Origin: Streptomyces profundus
GTDB lineage: Bacteria; Actinomycetota; Actinomycetes; Streptomycetales; Streptomycetaceae
Length of the DNA: 64,000 nt
NCBI RefSeq assembly: GCF_020740535.1
Contig: NZ_CP082362.1
Span: forward strand, 4,896,501 to 4,960,500
Reading direction: 5' to 3'
In this document: positions 26,125-35,432 of the stretch, piece by piece
Position numbering within the stretch: position 1 is the stretch's first letter
How the letters are laid out: every line of letters starts with the position of its first letter
The notes under the pieces: model-generated
Databases searched by the model: none
What the model was told of the DNA's origin: nothing
The model's input: the letters and a program-made list of their open reading frames with translations, nothing else
Made by a program: the position numbers and the translations under genes

Positions 26125-27306
26125 GTGAGCATCACGGATGATCTGGGCGGCCGACCCGAGGTCCAGGCATGGCGGTCGGTGCCGCGCCCCGCCTGGCCGA
26201 TCCTGCGGGAGCTGGTGATCCACGGCCCGCAGTCGCGCACCGCGCTGGCCAGAAAGGTCGGCCTCTCCGGCGCCAGCCTCACCCGGCTGACGAAACCGCT
26301 GGTGGAGTCAGGGCTGATCGCCGAGCGCGACATCGCCTACGACCCGGTCAACGGCCGCCCAACCCGCCCCCTTGAGGTCGTCGCCGACAGCCTGCGCTTC
26401 CTGGGCGTCAAGCTGACCGCCGACCGCGCCTACGCCGTGGTCACCAACCTCCGCGCCGACGTGATCGCCGAGGACGAGGCCGCCCTCACCGGCCTCGCCC
26501 CCGCCACCGTGGTCGCCCAGCTCGGCGAGATCGCCGACGCCCTCCTCGCCAGGACCGGGCCCGCCGTCGCCGCCGGCATCACCCTCGGCGGCGACGCGCA
26601 CTCGCCCGCCCGGCTCGACGAGACCGAACTCGTCGACTCGGGACAGCTCGGCTGGGAACGCGTCCCGGTGCGCCGACTCATCGGCGAACGGCTCGGCATC
26701 CCCTGCGTGGTCAAGAACGACGTCACCGCGCTCGCCTACTCCCACCAGTGGTTCGGCGCCGCCCGGGGCGTCAGCGACTTCGCCATCGTCGGCATCGGCG
26801 CCGGCATCGGCTACGCCCTCTTCCTCCACGACCGCGAGGTGCGCGCCACCGAGGCCGACCTCGGCGAGTTCGGCCACCAGATCCTCGACCCCGGCGGCCC
26901 GGTCTGCCCGGCCGGCCACCGAGGATGCGCCTCCTCCTACGCCACCACCCGCGCCGTGCTGCGCGCGGCCGGGCAGGGGCTGCGCCGCTCGCCCAGCTAC
27001 CCCGAGGTGCTGCGGCTCGCGGAGGCCGGCGACCCGGTCTGCGCAGCGGTCGTCAGGGAGGCCGCCTGGGCGCTGGGCATGATGATCGGCAACGTCGCCA
27101 ACAGCACCATGGTCAAGACCGTGATCGTCGCGGGCGAGGGCGGCGACGCGGCCCGGGTCGCCCGCGCGGACCTGGAACGCGGCGTCGCCACCCGGCGCCG
27201 CGACCACGCGTCCGTCACCATCCTCAGCCAGCCGCACCACTTCGCCGACTGGGCCCGAGGCGCCGCCGTCGCGGCCATCCGCTCCTATATCGAGGGCACC
27301 GACTGA
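26125..27306 (+). CDS. ROK-family transcriptional regulator (ROK2)
   Basis: 393 residues, clearly paralogous to ROK1 across its full length (shared RPILRELVIHGPQSRTALA-type start, TRLTKPLVESGL, GRPTRPLE, KNDVTALAYSHQWFG, GHRGC). GTG 26125 has AGGG seven bases upstream; GTG 26119 is the alternative. Divergent from the galactoside operon, with a 12-bp repeat array between. The zinc loop shows the same loss (GPVCPAGHRGC). Probably senses a different galactoside or acts jointly with ROK1. Confidence 0.9.
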   Translation: MSITDDLGGRPEVQAWRSVPRPAWPILRELVIHGPQSRTALARKVGLSGASLTRLTKPLVESGLIAERDIAYDPVNGRPTRPLEVVADSLRFLGVKLTADRAYAVVTNLRADVIAEDEAALTGLAPATVVAQLGEIADALLARTGPAVAAGITLGGDAHSPARLDETELVDSGQLGWERVPVRRLIGERLGIPCVVKNDVTALAYSHQWFGAARGVSDFAIVGIGAGIGYALFLHDREVRATEADLGEFGHQILDPGGPVCPAGHRGCASSYATTRAVLRAAGQGLRRSPSYPEVLRLAEAGDPVCAAVVREAAWALGMMIGNVANSTMVKTVIVAGEGGDAARVARADLERGVATRRRDHASVTILSQPHHFADWARGAAVAAIRSYIEGTD

Positions 27307-27319
27307 CGGCCGGGGCGGG

Positions 27320-28132
27320 TCAGCCCCGGTCGGGACCCCCACCACGGGCGTAGCGCCCGGGGGGAACGCCAAGATGCCGGGTGAAGTGCCTGGTCAGATG
27401 CGACTGATCGTAGAACCCCGACGCGACGGCCACCTCCGCCGGCGGCTGACCGGCCAGGAGCAGCCGACGCGCGTGATCGATGCGGCGCGCCACCAGATAC
27501 TGGTGCGGCGCGATGCCGAAGGCGGCGGTGAACGCCCGCACCAGATGCGTCGGATGGGCGTGCGTCAACGTGGCGGCCTCCGCCAGCCGCACCCCCGTCA
27601 GCGTCCGCGCGTCCAACAGCTCCCGCAGCTCGTGGGCCACCCCACGGCTCCGCTGGTCGCGCTCCGGCTCGACCCTGGGCCGCAGATGGCCGCGCAGCCG
27701 CTCGCCGATGAGCGCGAGCCGGCTCTCCGCCTCCAGCTCGTCGCCCCGACGGCCCAGGGCCGCGTGCAGCTGGTCGACGCGGCGGCGCAGCGGCGGGTCC
27801 ACCAGATCGGGGGCGTCGGCCGCCGGGCCGATGAAGCCCTCGTCGAGCTGGTCGAGATCCAGATAGACCACCCGCTTGCGGAAGCCCCGCGCGGTGGCGG
27901 CCGAGCCGTTGTGCGGCACCTGCGGCGGAAGCAGCGACACCGTGTCATGGGGAGTCCCACGCTCGCGCCGGTTGAGGTCGTAGCGGACGGCGCCGTCGTC
28001 GACGATCAGCAGCGTCCACACGTCGTGGACATGCATCGGATACGCGTGCTCGGTGAAACGGGCGTGGAACACCTCCACGACCCCGGGGACGCTCGGGCGC
28101 CACGCCAAGACCTCCTCCGCCGCGCTCACCAT
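27320..28132 (-). CDS. AraC-family transcriptional regulator
   Basis: 270 residues with an N-terminal cupin-type sensory domain (EHAYPMHVHDVWTLLIVDDGAV) and a C-terminal double helix-turn-helix (LAEAATLTHAHPTHLVRAF ... EVAVASGFYDQSHLTRHFTRHLGVPPGRY). Divergent from a DUF2000 gene 44 bases away, a pairing common in actinomycetes, so it likely controls that gene. Convergent with ROK2 (13-base gap). Confidence 0.9.
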   Translation of the reverse strand: MVSAAEEVLAWRPSVPGVVEVFHARFTEHAYPMHVHDVWTLLIVDDGAVRYDLNRRERGTPHDTVSLLPPQVPHNGSAATARGFRKRVVYLDLDQLDEGFIGPAADAPDLVDPPLRRRVDQLHAALGRRGDELEAESRLALIGERLRGHLRPRVEPERDQRSRGVAHELRELLDARTLTGVRLAEAATLTHAHPTHLVRAFTAAFGIAPHQYLVARRIDHARRLLLAGQPPAEVAVASGFYDQSHLTRHFTRHLGVPPGRYARGGGPDRG

Positions 28133-28176
28133 GCCAAGAACGTACAAGAAGGCGCGGCGGTCCGGCCGGCAGGCTC

Positions 28177-28614
28177 ATGGCCATGGAGAACGAGCACCCC
28201 CGCACCCGGTTCGAGACCAAGATCGCCGTCCTGCTGCGCCGGGACCTGGCCACCTGGCAACGGCTGAACGTGACCGCCTTCCTGGTCAGCGGCCTCGGCC
28301 ACCAGCTCCCCGAGGTGATCGGCGAGCCCTACGCGGACGCCGACGGCACGCCCTATCTGCCGATGTTCCGACAGCCGGTGCTGGTCTTCGAGGGCACGGA
28401 GGACACCCTGTCCCTCGCACACGGCCGCGCCCTGGCCCGCGACCTCCCTCGGGCGGTCTTCACCGCCGACCTCTTCACCACCGGAAACGACCAGGACAAC
28501 CGCGCGGCGGTGCGGGCGGTACCGGGGGACCAGCTGGACCTGGTCGGCCTCGCCGTCCACGGACCGCGCAACGCGGTCGACAAGGTGCTCAAGGGGGCCC
28601 GCATGCACCCGTGA
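28177..28614 (+). CDS. DUF2000 family protein
   Basis: 145 residues. Conserved features: RFETKIAVLLRRDLATWQRLNVTAFL, GEPYADADGTPYLPMFRQPVLVF and a central FTTGNDQDN. DUF2000 proteins have a peptidyl-tRNA-hydrolase-like fold but no established function. ATG 28177 or 28183. Its stop is 33 bases before repeat copy 2, which therefore lies immediately downstream. Confidence 0.85.
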   Translation: MAMENEHPRTRFETKIAVLLRRDLATWQRLNVTAFLVSGLGHQLPEVIGEPYADADGTPYLPMFRQPVLVFEGTEDTLSLAHGRALARDLPRAVFTADLFTTGNDQDNRAAVRAVPGDQLDLVGLAVHGPRNAVDKVLKGARMHP

Positions 28615-28647
28615 ACCCCCGAAGACGCTCCACAGCGCGTAGGTGAA

Positions 28648-29669
28648 CGGTCACTCCGGGGTGTTCTTGTCTGTCGTTGGGTGTGATGGCGGTTACGGGG
28701 CTTTGGTCCTGTGCGAGGTGGGGTGGGGGTGTGCTGGTGGCTTGGTGGGGGTGTGGGGGTGGGGTTGTGGGGTGGGACCTCTGTCCTGGTCTACGAGGTG
28801 TCTTCGCAGGTCAGGGCCTTGCGTTGGGGGTGGTCGCCGGTGCATGTTGGCTGCTCGCCGATATCTGCTACGGGGTTCCGGGAGGTTGTGACCATGACTG
28901 TTTCTTCGCAGGGTGCGGGTGCTCGCGTTGTTCGTCCGGTGGTGATGGCCGGGATCGTGACGGTGGGTGCTACGGCGCTTTCGTTGCCGTTCGCGACGTC
29001 TGCCATGGCCGCTGAGGCGGATGGTGTGACGCGGGCGGCCGAGGGTACGTCGGCTCCGGCGGCGTTCGCTCCCGAGGGTGCGGATGGTCCGCTCGGTCAG
29101 GCCACCACTGCCGGTGGGGACGAGGAGCGGGACGTCGAGAAGCCGGTCGAGGAGCCCGCTGAGGACAGGGCTGAGAAGGCTGCTGAGAAGGATGAGCCGA
29201 AGCCTGAGCCGAAGCCGGAGTCCGATGGTGTGGATGGTCGGGCTGATGGGTTTGATGAGGATGAGGGTCGTGGTGAGGACTACCACGATGATGGTTCGCT
29301 GGTGGTGATTCCGAAGCATGAGCAGCCGACGCCTGAGCCGGCTTCGGATGAGGAGATCGATGGTTGGATTCGTGAGGCGCTTGAGGTGCTGGAGGAGGAG
29401 GGTATTCCGGCCAGCTACGAGGGTATTCACAAGAATCTGATGCGGGAGTCGAGTGGTGATCCGCTGACGATCAACCTGTGGGACACGAACGCGGAGCAGG
29501 ACATTCCGTCGAAGGGTCTGCTTCAGGTGATCGATCCGACGTTTGAGCAGTACCACGTCGAGGGGACCAGCGAGAACATCTACGACCCGGTCGCCAACAT
29601 CGCCGCCGCCTGCAACTACGCGGCCGACCGGTACGGCTCGATGGACAACGTCGACAGCGCGTACTGACC
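28648..29669. repeat. 1,022-bp direct repeat, copy 2
   Basis: Second copy of 7936-8957, same orientation, no indels, three substitutions. Edges are abrupt: the shared block begins at CGGTCACTCC and ends two bases after the stop of the transglycosylase gene. The G/T-rich leader is included. Confidence 0.97.
28894..29667 (+). CDS. Secreted lytic transglycosylase, SLT domain (copy 2)
   Basis: 257-residue protein identical in sequence to that at 8182: signal peptide, acidic Pro/Lys linker and SLT domain with catalytic E185. The two coding differences are silent. It is followed by a different terminator and different neighbours, so the two copies may be expressed to different extents despite sharing 246 bases of 5' DNA. 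Same atypical codon usage as copy 1. Confidence 0.9.
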   Translation: MTVSSQGAGARVVRPVVMAGIVTVGATALSLPFATSAMAAEADGVTRAAEGTSAPAAFAPEGADGPLGQATTAGGDEERDVEKPVEEPAEDRAEKAAEKDEPKPEPKPESDGVDGRADGFDEDEGRGEDYHDDGSLVVIPKHEQPTPEPASDEEIDGWIREALEVLEEEGIPASYEGIHKNLMRESSGDPLTINLWDTNAEQDIPSKGLLQVIDPTFEQYHVEGTSENIYDPVANIAAACNYAADRYGSMDNVDSAY

Positions 29670-29687
29670 GCCCCAGGCACCGCACTC

Positions 29688-29722
29688 GCCGGCCGCCGCC
29701 GTGATCCACGGCGGCGGCCGGC
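29688..29722. terminator. Bidirectional terminator
   Basis: Perfect 16-bp G/C-rich stem (29688-29703 with 29707-29722) around ATC, between the convergent transglycosylase and LamG protein genes. Confidence 0.8.
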
Positions 29723-29741
29723 GCAGGTGTGCACCCAGCCG

Positions 29742-31775
29742 CTATGACCCCGGCACGGGGGCCTGGTGGTACAGCTGCCGTGCCTGGAACTCGGTGACGA
29801 CCCGGTCATAGAGCCGCACGTCGTCCAGCACGCCGGGGAAGAACGCCCCCACACCGTCCGTCCCCAGCAGCAGCGGACCGCCGGCGTTCCCCGCCTCGGC
29901 GATCGGGGCCGTGCCGGCCGGGTCGCCGTTCACATAGAGGGTGAGCGTTCCGGCGTAGGCGTCCTGGACGCCGACCAGCGACGTCCACTCGTCCGGCTCG
30001 GCCGTCCCCCCGATCGCCGTGGCTTCCTCGTCCCCCGGCTGGCCGAACGCCCAGGCGCCCCGCTCCGCCGCGTAGAACAGCTGGAGGCCCGAGCCGTCCT
30101 GGCCGGCCTGGGCGGCGACCACCGCGTCCTCGGCCGGCAACTCGTCCAGAAGGACCCAGGCGGCGACGGCGAAGTGGTGAGTGGTGTCCAGCACCGGAGT
30201 CCCGGTGCCGGCGTAGCCGCTCGTCCCGTCCAGGCGCAGGCCGTCCCCGTATACCGCCGGGGCGCCGAACTCGGCGCCGCCGTGCACCTGGGCCGTCGGC
30301 ACCTCGGCCGCCGCCGAGACCCGTTCGGCGCCCGCCGGCTCGTCCATGCCGAGGAACGCGACCGCCGGCCTTCCGCCATCGGACGGATACGCCACGTGGT
30401 CGAAGAACCGCACCTCGTCGACCAGTCCCGGGAACGCGGAGCCCGGCTCCCCGTCCTCCTCCACCGCGCCGATCCACACCGGGCCGCGCGCGTTCCACGC
30501 CGCCTGGTGCGGCGTGCTGGCGGCCAGCTCGCCGTCGACGAAGAGGCGCAGCTCCGAGCGCTCCGCGTCGTAGGCGCCGACAAGCCGCGTCCACTCCCCG
30601 CTGACCACGGGGGTATCCGAGGCCAGCGCGACGGCGGCACGGTCGTCGTCCGGCCGGTCCGCCAGGTGCTGCCCGAAGGCCCAGCTGTCGTCCGCTGCCG
30701 AGTAGTACAGCTCGAACCCTGAGCGGTGGGTACCCGACTGGCTGGCCACCACGGCGGGCTCTGTCGGCACTTGGTCGAGCTTGACCCATGCGGACACGGA
30801 GAACGACCGGTCGGTGTTGACCAGTGGACGCTCGGTGACCGCGTGGCCATCCACCCCGTCCAGTGCCAGCGCCGCGCCCGAGACGCCCTCGGCCCCGGCG
30901 GTCGCGCCGCCGTCCAGCGCCGCCCACCGCTCGGACGCCTCCCCGGCCTCGTCCTCCAGCGCCCAGCCGGCCCTCGGCGGGGCGCCGGCGGCCACCAGGA
31001 AGTGGTAGGTGGTAGGAGGCGACACGTTCCCCGCGCGGTCGATCGCCTGCGCGGTCAACGAGTGCGGCCCCACGGTGGAGGGCAACACCCGCACCGTCTG
31101 CGGCGCCCCGCCGTCGCTGACGACCTCGCCACCCGGACCGCCGGTCAACCGCCAGGTGTACCGGGTGACGTCATCGTCCGGGGAGGACAGCGTGAACTCG
31201 CCGTAGTGCCCGGCCCCCTCGTGCCACCGGCCGAACGGGTCGCCGGGAATCAGCTCCGGATAGTCGGCCGAGAAGACGGTCGGTGCCGCCGGCACCCCGG
31301 TATCCAGCGTGAAGTGGCAGGCGTGGGCCCCGTCCCCGCTGTCCGACCAGGGGCTGTACGACCCCCCGTCGTGCGACCGCGCGGCCAGCCGCACCGGCGT
31401 GTCCGCCGGCAGGTCGTTGGGCAGCCGTACGGAGAACGTTGAGCCGGACCGCTTCGACGTCGACAGCCCGGACGTCCACCGCACGATGTCCCCGGCGCCG
31501 TCGCCCGCGTCCCACGAGGCGGCGAACTCCACGGCCACCTGATCCCCGTCCGGATCGGTCACCGCGTCCGCGTAGACCTGGCCCCGAGATCGGGCCCACC
31601 CCGGCTGGTCGGCCGGCGCGCACGCCCCACCGTACTCAAGCCGCAACTGCCCGGGCCGAATCTGATCCGGCCCGCCCCCGCTCGCCGCCGCCCCCGAAAC
31701 GCTCACCCCCACAAAGAGCGCACCGACCAGTGCCACCGTCCCCGCACGTCTCCTCAAGTCCCCTACCCCCTCCAT
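29742..31775 (-). CDS. Secreted protein with two LamG-like (concanavalin-like) domains
   Basis: 677 residues: signal peptide (MEGVGDLRRRAGTVALVGAL..., to about 31), fibronectin/Ig-like segments (about 40-275) and two LamG-like domains (about 290-465 and 475-670). Each has the pattern of a Phe-Ser/Ala-Val-Ala-Ala-Trp-Val strand (FSVSAWVKLDQVP; FAVAAWVLLDELP), LFYAAERGAWAFGQ and DEVRFFDHV / DDVRLYDRVV. Such domains bind carbohydrate or protein outside the cell. No catalytic domain found. ATG 31775. Confidence 0.85.
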   Translation of the reverse strand: MEGVGDLRRRAGTVALVGALFVGVSVSGAAASGGGPDQIRPGQLRLEYGGACAPADQPGWARSRGQVYADAVTDPDGDQVAVEFAASWDAGDGAGDIVRWTSGLSTSKRSGSTFSVRLPNDLPADTPVRLAARSHDGGSYSPWSDSGDGAHACHFTLDTGVPAAPTVFSADYPELIPGDPFGRWHEGAGHYGEFTLSSPDDDVTRYTWRLTGGPGGEVVSDGGAPQTVRVLPSTVGPHSLTAQAIDRAGNVSPPTTYHFLVAAGAPPRAGWALEDEAGEASERWAALDGGATAGAEGVSGAALALDGVDGHAVTERPLVNTDRSFSVSAWVKLDQVPTEPAVVASQSGTHRSGFELYYSAADDSWAFGQHLADRPDDDRAAVALASDTPVVSGEWTRLVGAYDAERSELRLFVDGELAASTPHQAAWNARGPVWIGAVEEDGEPGSAFPGLVDEVRFFDHVAYPSDGGRPAVAFLGMDEPAGAERVSAAAEVPTAQVHGGAEFGAPAVYGDGLRLDGTSGYAGTGTPVLDTTHHFAVAAWVLLDELPAEDAVVAAQAGQDGSGLQLFYAAERGAWAFGQPGDEEATAIGGTAEPDEWTSLVGVQDAYAGTLTLYVNGDPAGTAPIAEAGNAGGPLLLGTDGVGAFFPGVLDDVRLYDRVVTEFQARQLYHQAPVPGS

Positions 31776-31856
31776 GAGTTACTCACGAACCGACCGCCGC
31801 TCACCCTAGACGGACGGTAGGCGAACAACCACGGAAATAAACGGGCGCGGTCGCTG

Positions 31857-32606
31857 TCAGATCGTGCGACCCCGTTCCCAAAGCTCCTCGATATGGTCGG
31901 CAAACCGGTCGAAGAGGCCGCCCTCCTCCTGACGCCGCAGGTGCAACATCGGCGAGTCATGCCCGACGCCACGGGCCAGGTGGGGAGTGACCAACGCGTC
32001 GTGGTCAAAGCGGAACACCGACAGCGAGACGTGATTCACGGCATCCGCCGCACCAGAGAAACGGGCCTCGACGCCCGGCACCTCGCTCAGCTTCGCGAGG
32101 TGCTCCAGCGTGACCCTGATGCGGGTGGACACCGACAGCGTCACGTCCTCGACCGCCTCCCGCTGACGCGTCACCTCCCCCTCGGGGTCCCCGATCAGGA
32201 ACCGAATCCGACAGCCGGCCTCGGCCTTACGGCGCAGGGTGTCCACATAGGCGGGCTGGTCCAGCCACAGGAAGTAGTTGGTGTACCCGGCGAGGGCGAT
32301 GTCCTGACCGGCCCCCTCGGTCAGCTCACCCCACACCGACGAGGGGCACGCCGAACGATACGGATAGCTGCGGACGATCTCCCCGTCCATCCCGGTCCTG
32401 ACGCTGTTCTTCCCAGTCCTGGGCCACAACATCTCTGCCTCAACTCCCAACGCCTTTGCGGCGTCCACTCGGTTCCGCGCGTGTGGAATCAGCCCGTCGT
32501 CGGCCATCCACCGCTCGACGGTCTTCCCCGAGACTCCTACCCGCATGGCCAACTGACGCGGAGAGAGCCCGGCGTCAGCCATAGCAGTACGCAAGGAACT
32601 GTTCAA
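31857..32606 (-). CDS. XRE-family regulator with DUF5919-like C-terminal domain
   Basis: 249 residues from TTG 32606, chosen because GGAGA sits five bases upstream and the conserved LNSSLRTAMADAGLS helix begins there. The N-terminal helix-turn-helix (LSPRQLAMRVGVSGKTVERWM) is followed by a domain containing IALAGYTNYFLWLDQPAYVDTL and AGCRIRFLIGDPEGEV, reminiscent of PLD-like folds and the DUF5919 architecture seen in actinobacterial regulators. Divergent from the Cys-rich gene at 32795, its likely target. A longer TTG start at 32660 is possible. Confidence 0.8.
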   Translation of the reverse strand: MNSSLRTAMADAGLSPRQLAMRVGVSGKTVERWMADDGLIPHARNRVDAAKALGVEAEMLWPRTGKNSVRTGMDGEIVRSYPYRSACPSSVWGELTEGAGQDIALAGYTNYFLWLDQPAYVDTLRRKAEAGCRIRFLIGDPEGEVTRQREAVEDVTLSVSTRIRVTLEHLAKLSEVPGVEARFSGAADAVNHVSLSVFRFDHDALVTPHLARGVGHDSPMLHLRRQEEGGLFDRFADHIEELWERGRTI

Positions 32607-32794
32607 GGTATCTCCATGGGACGTTTGGGCGTTCTGAAGACTACCGTCGAGGCGCCCCAATCGGCCTTGGTTATGGGGAGATTCATCCCTACCTGTCGGC
32701 GAATCTCATATGCATGAGGACTCCCCACACTCCAAGCGCTTCCCAAGTACCGCCCTCCCCCTCTGGTCGGACTGTTGGGCTAGGGGGCGGCAGC

Positions 32795-33472
32795 GTGTTG
32801 ACGGAACAGCAACGTCGCTTGGCTCTGGGCGCGTTGCCCCGGCCCGATGTGGTGCCGTATATCGCTCAGTGGAGCGAGGAACATGTGGAACAGCCGGTTG
32901 TCATCGGCCGGGCCGGTGGCATCGCGTATGCGGATGAGGTGGTTCAGGACCGGGACGCCGGTGGGGTGTTGTGGTCCCGCGTCGGTATGCGTCCTGGCCG
33001 GGGGCGGCCGGAGTTCGGCAAGGTGCACGGCCTGCGGCAACGCCGCACCATGCGACGGCTCCTGTGCCAGGTCTGCGGCGACCCGGCCGACGAGAACGAC
33101 GAAGGGGTGCTGTGGCTCCTCGGCGAGGACCCGGACGACCCCGACTCCTGGCCCGAGAAGCTGGAAACCTCCCATCCCCCGCTCTGCCTGCCCTGCGCCG
33201 CCACCTCCGTACGACTCTGCCCCCACCTCGGAAAGAACTATGTCGCGCTGCGCGTCCGGGACTTCCACCTGGCCGGAGTCTGGGGCGCCCTCTACCGCCC
33301 CGGCTTCCCGCTTCCCGTCAAGTCCGAAGCCGCCGGCATCACCTTCGACGACCCCCGGGTGCGCTGGCTCCGCGCAAGCCAACTGATCATGCGACTCGAC
33401 ACGTACACCGTGGTGGACCTGGAAGCGGAAGTCCGCCGGAACGAAGGGGACTTGGCACGCGGGTGGCCGTAG
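32795..33472 (+). CDS. Conserved Cys-rich hypothetical protein (zinc-ribbon-like)
   Basis: 225 residues from GTG 32795 (GGGGCGG upstream). Two CxxC pairs, LLCQVCGD (about residue 90) and LCLPCA followed by RLCPHL (about 130-145), should form a zinc site. The frame also has PYIAQWSEEH near the start and AAGITFDDPRVRWLRASQLIMRLDTYTVVDLE near the end. No function known; such genes are found next to XRE regulators in Streptomyces. Confidence 0.75.
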   Translation: MLTEQQRRLALGALPRPDVVPYIAQWSEEHVEQPVVIGRAGGIAYADEVVQDRDAGGVLWSRVGMRPGRGRPEFGKVHGLRQRRTMRRLLCQVCGDPADENDEGVLWLLGEDPDDPDSWPEKLETSHPPLCLPCAATSVRLCPHLGKNYVALRVRDFHLAGVWGALYRPGFPLPVKSEAAGITFDDPRVRWLRASQLIMRLDTYTVVDLEAEVRRNEGDLARGWP

Positions 33473-33556
33473 AGGCTCGCCCCTGGTGGCTGCCTGAAGC
33501 CTCGGAGGTCACCGGCCCCAGCCGCGGGCGGGCGTTCCGGACGAAGGCCGTCGGGT

Positions 33557-34639
33557 TCAGCTGATGCGGAGGCTTTCCAGGCGGCGGAGTTCGTCCACCG
33601 GATACGGGGTCCGCCGACTCTCCCGTTGGAAGGTGCGCTCGAAGTCCGAGACCACGGCGGCGATGGGCGCGTGTCGGGCGAGCAGTGTCGCGGCGACGGC
33701 CGGGACTTCCGTGGGGTGTTCCCCCGCCGCGTAGGCGCGCACCCGCGCGTAGCGGCCCTCCGGGTCCCCTCGCAGATGCCCGTGCAGCGCCACCACCAGC
33801 CAGTTGACCAGGTAGTTGGCGCGGTAGGCGCGGTCGTACACCTGGTGCCGGTCGAAGAAGTCCCGCTCGTCCCGGGACAGTTCGAAGTGGGAGGAGATCG
33901 CGAGGCCGTAGTCCGCGAAGTAGAGGCGCCGGCCGTCCGTCAGGATGTTCTCGAAGTGCGTGTCGAAGTGCAGCAGCCCACGGCCGTTCATGAACGAGAC
34001 GCCGGCCGCGAGTTCCCGTTCCACCATGGCGCACGCCCGGTCGGCGGCTTCGTCTCCCTTCTCGATCTCCCCGCCCAACCACTGGTGCAGGTTCTGCGGG
34101 ATGTACTCCAGGAACAGCGCGACGCTCGCCGATGACCGTTCGAGCACCTCGATCCGGCGGCGGATCTCCGCGCCACCGCCCCAGTACGCCACCGCCCTTT
34201 CCACGTCGCCCAGTTCGTCGGGCAGCGGCGTCGAGTCCGGCAGCACCCGCCAGTGGTACATCAGGGGGAAGCCCTCGTACTCCCCGTTGAGCACCCAGTC
34301 CGTCGTCATGGTGTGCACGTCGAGCTCTCGCCAGGCTCCGAAGCCGGGTGTGCCGATGAGGCCCACGCCGTAGTGGCAGAAGTCGGGCAGCGCGAACAGG
34401 TTCGCCGTGGACCGGACGTGCTCGGGCCGCCGCTCCAGATCGCTGAGGGGCATCCGCTTCACGAAGACCGGAACTCCGGCGACCTCCAACAGCGCCGCCT
34501 TCCCGCCGATGCCGGACCCCATGGGCACCGCCGAGTCCACGAGCGCGCGCAACTCCTCGTCACCGCACCGGGCGAGGGCCTTGCCCACCGCGCCGTGCGC
34601 GGCGAGCCGCCCACCGTGTGACCTACCCGGGACTCCCAC
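33557..34639 (-). CDS. Protein kinase-fold (APH/Ser-Thr-like) protein
   Basis: 360 residues with kinase-like motifs: a Gly-rich start GSGIGGKAALLEVAGVPVFVKRM (Lys of VFVKR likely ATP-binding), catalytic-loop-like LLHFDTHFENIL (HxDxHxxN) and metal-binding ADYGLAI. The catalytic Asp and Asn are retained, so it may be active. It could phosphorylate a protein or a small molecule. GTG 34639 is preceded by GGGAGG. Monocistronic. Confidence 0.8.
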   Translation of the reverse strand: MGVPGRSHGGRLAAHGAVGKALARCGDEELRALVDSAVPMGSGIGGKAALLEVAGVPVFVKRMPLSDLERRPEHVRSTANLFALPDFCHYGVGLIGTPGFGAWRELDVHTMTTDWVLNGEYEGFPLMYHWRVLPDSTPLPDELGDVERAVAYWGGGAEIRRRIEVLERSSASVALFLEYIPQNLHQWLGGEIEKGDEAADRACAMVERELAAGVSFMNGRGLLHFDTHFENILTDGRRLYFADYGLAISSHFELSRDERDFFDRHQVYDRAYRANYLVNWLVVALHGHLRGDPEGRYARVRAYAAGEHPTEVPAVAATLLARHAPIAAVVSDFERTFQRESRRTPYPVDELRRLESLRIS

Positions 34640-34778
34640 CGTCGCCTCCCTCGCAGCACTGGCCGCACCCTACGTGAAGGTCGTTGACGGACGGCCGACG
34701 CCAACTCTTGACGGTTCTTCGGCCCTCCGTTTCCTTGGTGACCGCAAGCCCTTGCGTCACGACCAGAGAGGCGACCCC

Positions 34779-35273
34779 ATGAGACCGTCGTTATCGCGCC
34801 GAACCATTCCGCTGACCTTTGCTGGAGCAATGCTACTCGCCGCCACCGCCACGTCTGCCGCCTTTACGGCCGCTGCCGCCGAGGTGCGGGCGACCGACAC
34901 GCCCTTCCATGTCACCTCGGGTGACCGCTGCGACCACGGATCGTCCGAAGGCGTGTTGACCTGGGACGGAGTCCTTCCCGCCGGGGTGTGGGTGACCGGT
35001 TCGGTGCGGGACGGCGGCCCCGACAGCATCTGCGCCGACGACGGACTGTTGACGCGGGTCACCTTCACCGGACTCTCGCGTGGCCAGGAGATCGACCGGT
35101 CCGAGCACACCGTCGACAACGGCACCGAGGAGTTCCGCTTCCTGCTCGGCGACGAGCCGGTGATCGGCCCTGGCCCCCTGGACGAGGTGGTCGTGCGGAT
35201 CTGCCGTTTCCCGGCACGCGCCCCCGACCCCGGCCTCGGCTACTGCGGCGAGCCCCGCTCCTACCCCCGCTGA
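34779..35273 (+). CDS. Small secreted protein of unknown function
   Basis: 164 residues with a clear signal peptide (MRPSLSRRTIPLTFAGAMLL ... AAAAE, cleavage near 34). The mature part has four Cys (RCDHGSSEG, SICADD, RICRF, GYCGE), suggesting two disulphides, and beta-rich segments with GVLPAGVWVTGSV. ATG 34779 preceded by GAGAGG. No family recognised. Confidence 0.75.
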   Translation: MRPSLSRRTIPLTFAGAMLLAATATSAAFTAAAAEVRATDTPFHVTSGDRCDHGSSEGVLTWDGVLPAGVWVTGSVRDGGPDSICADDGLLTRVTFTGLSRGQEIDRSEHTVDNGTEEFRFLLGDEPVIGPGPLDEVVVRICRFPARAPDPGLGYCGEPRSYPR

Positions 35274-35432
35274 CCCGCAAAGCTGCGGATCACCACGAAA
35301 GCAAACGCGCCGCGCGTCGCCCCCGGTGTGCCCCACCCGGGACACACCGGAAGGGCCACCGCCCCAAGGCTGCCCGTGCCAGAGCACCCGCCCGCCCACG
35401 CGGGGCGCGGCCCGCCGTCCGGCGCCGCCTAA
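35274..35432. repeat. GC-rich repeat field left of the IS element
   Basis: The segment 35373-35430 (GCCCGTGCCAGAGCACCCG ... CGCGGGGCGCGGCCCGCCG ...) is the same unit as found to the right of the IS near 36440-36475 and 36525-36585. The insertion element therefore split an existing repeat array. Confidence 0.6.
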
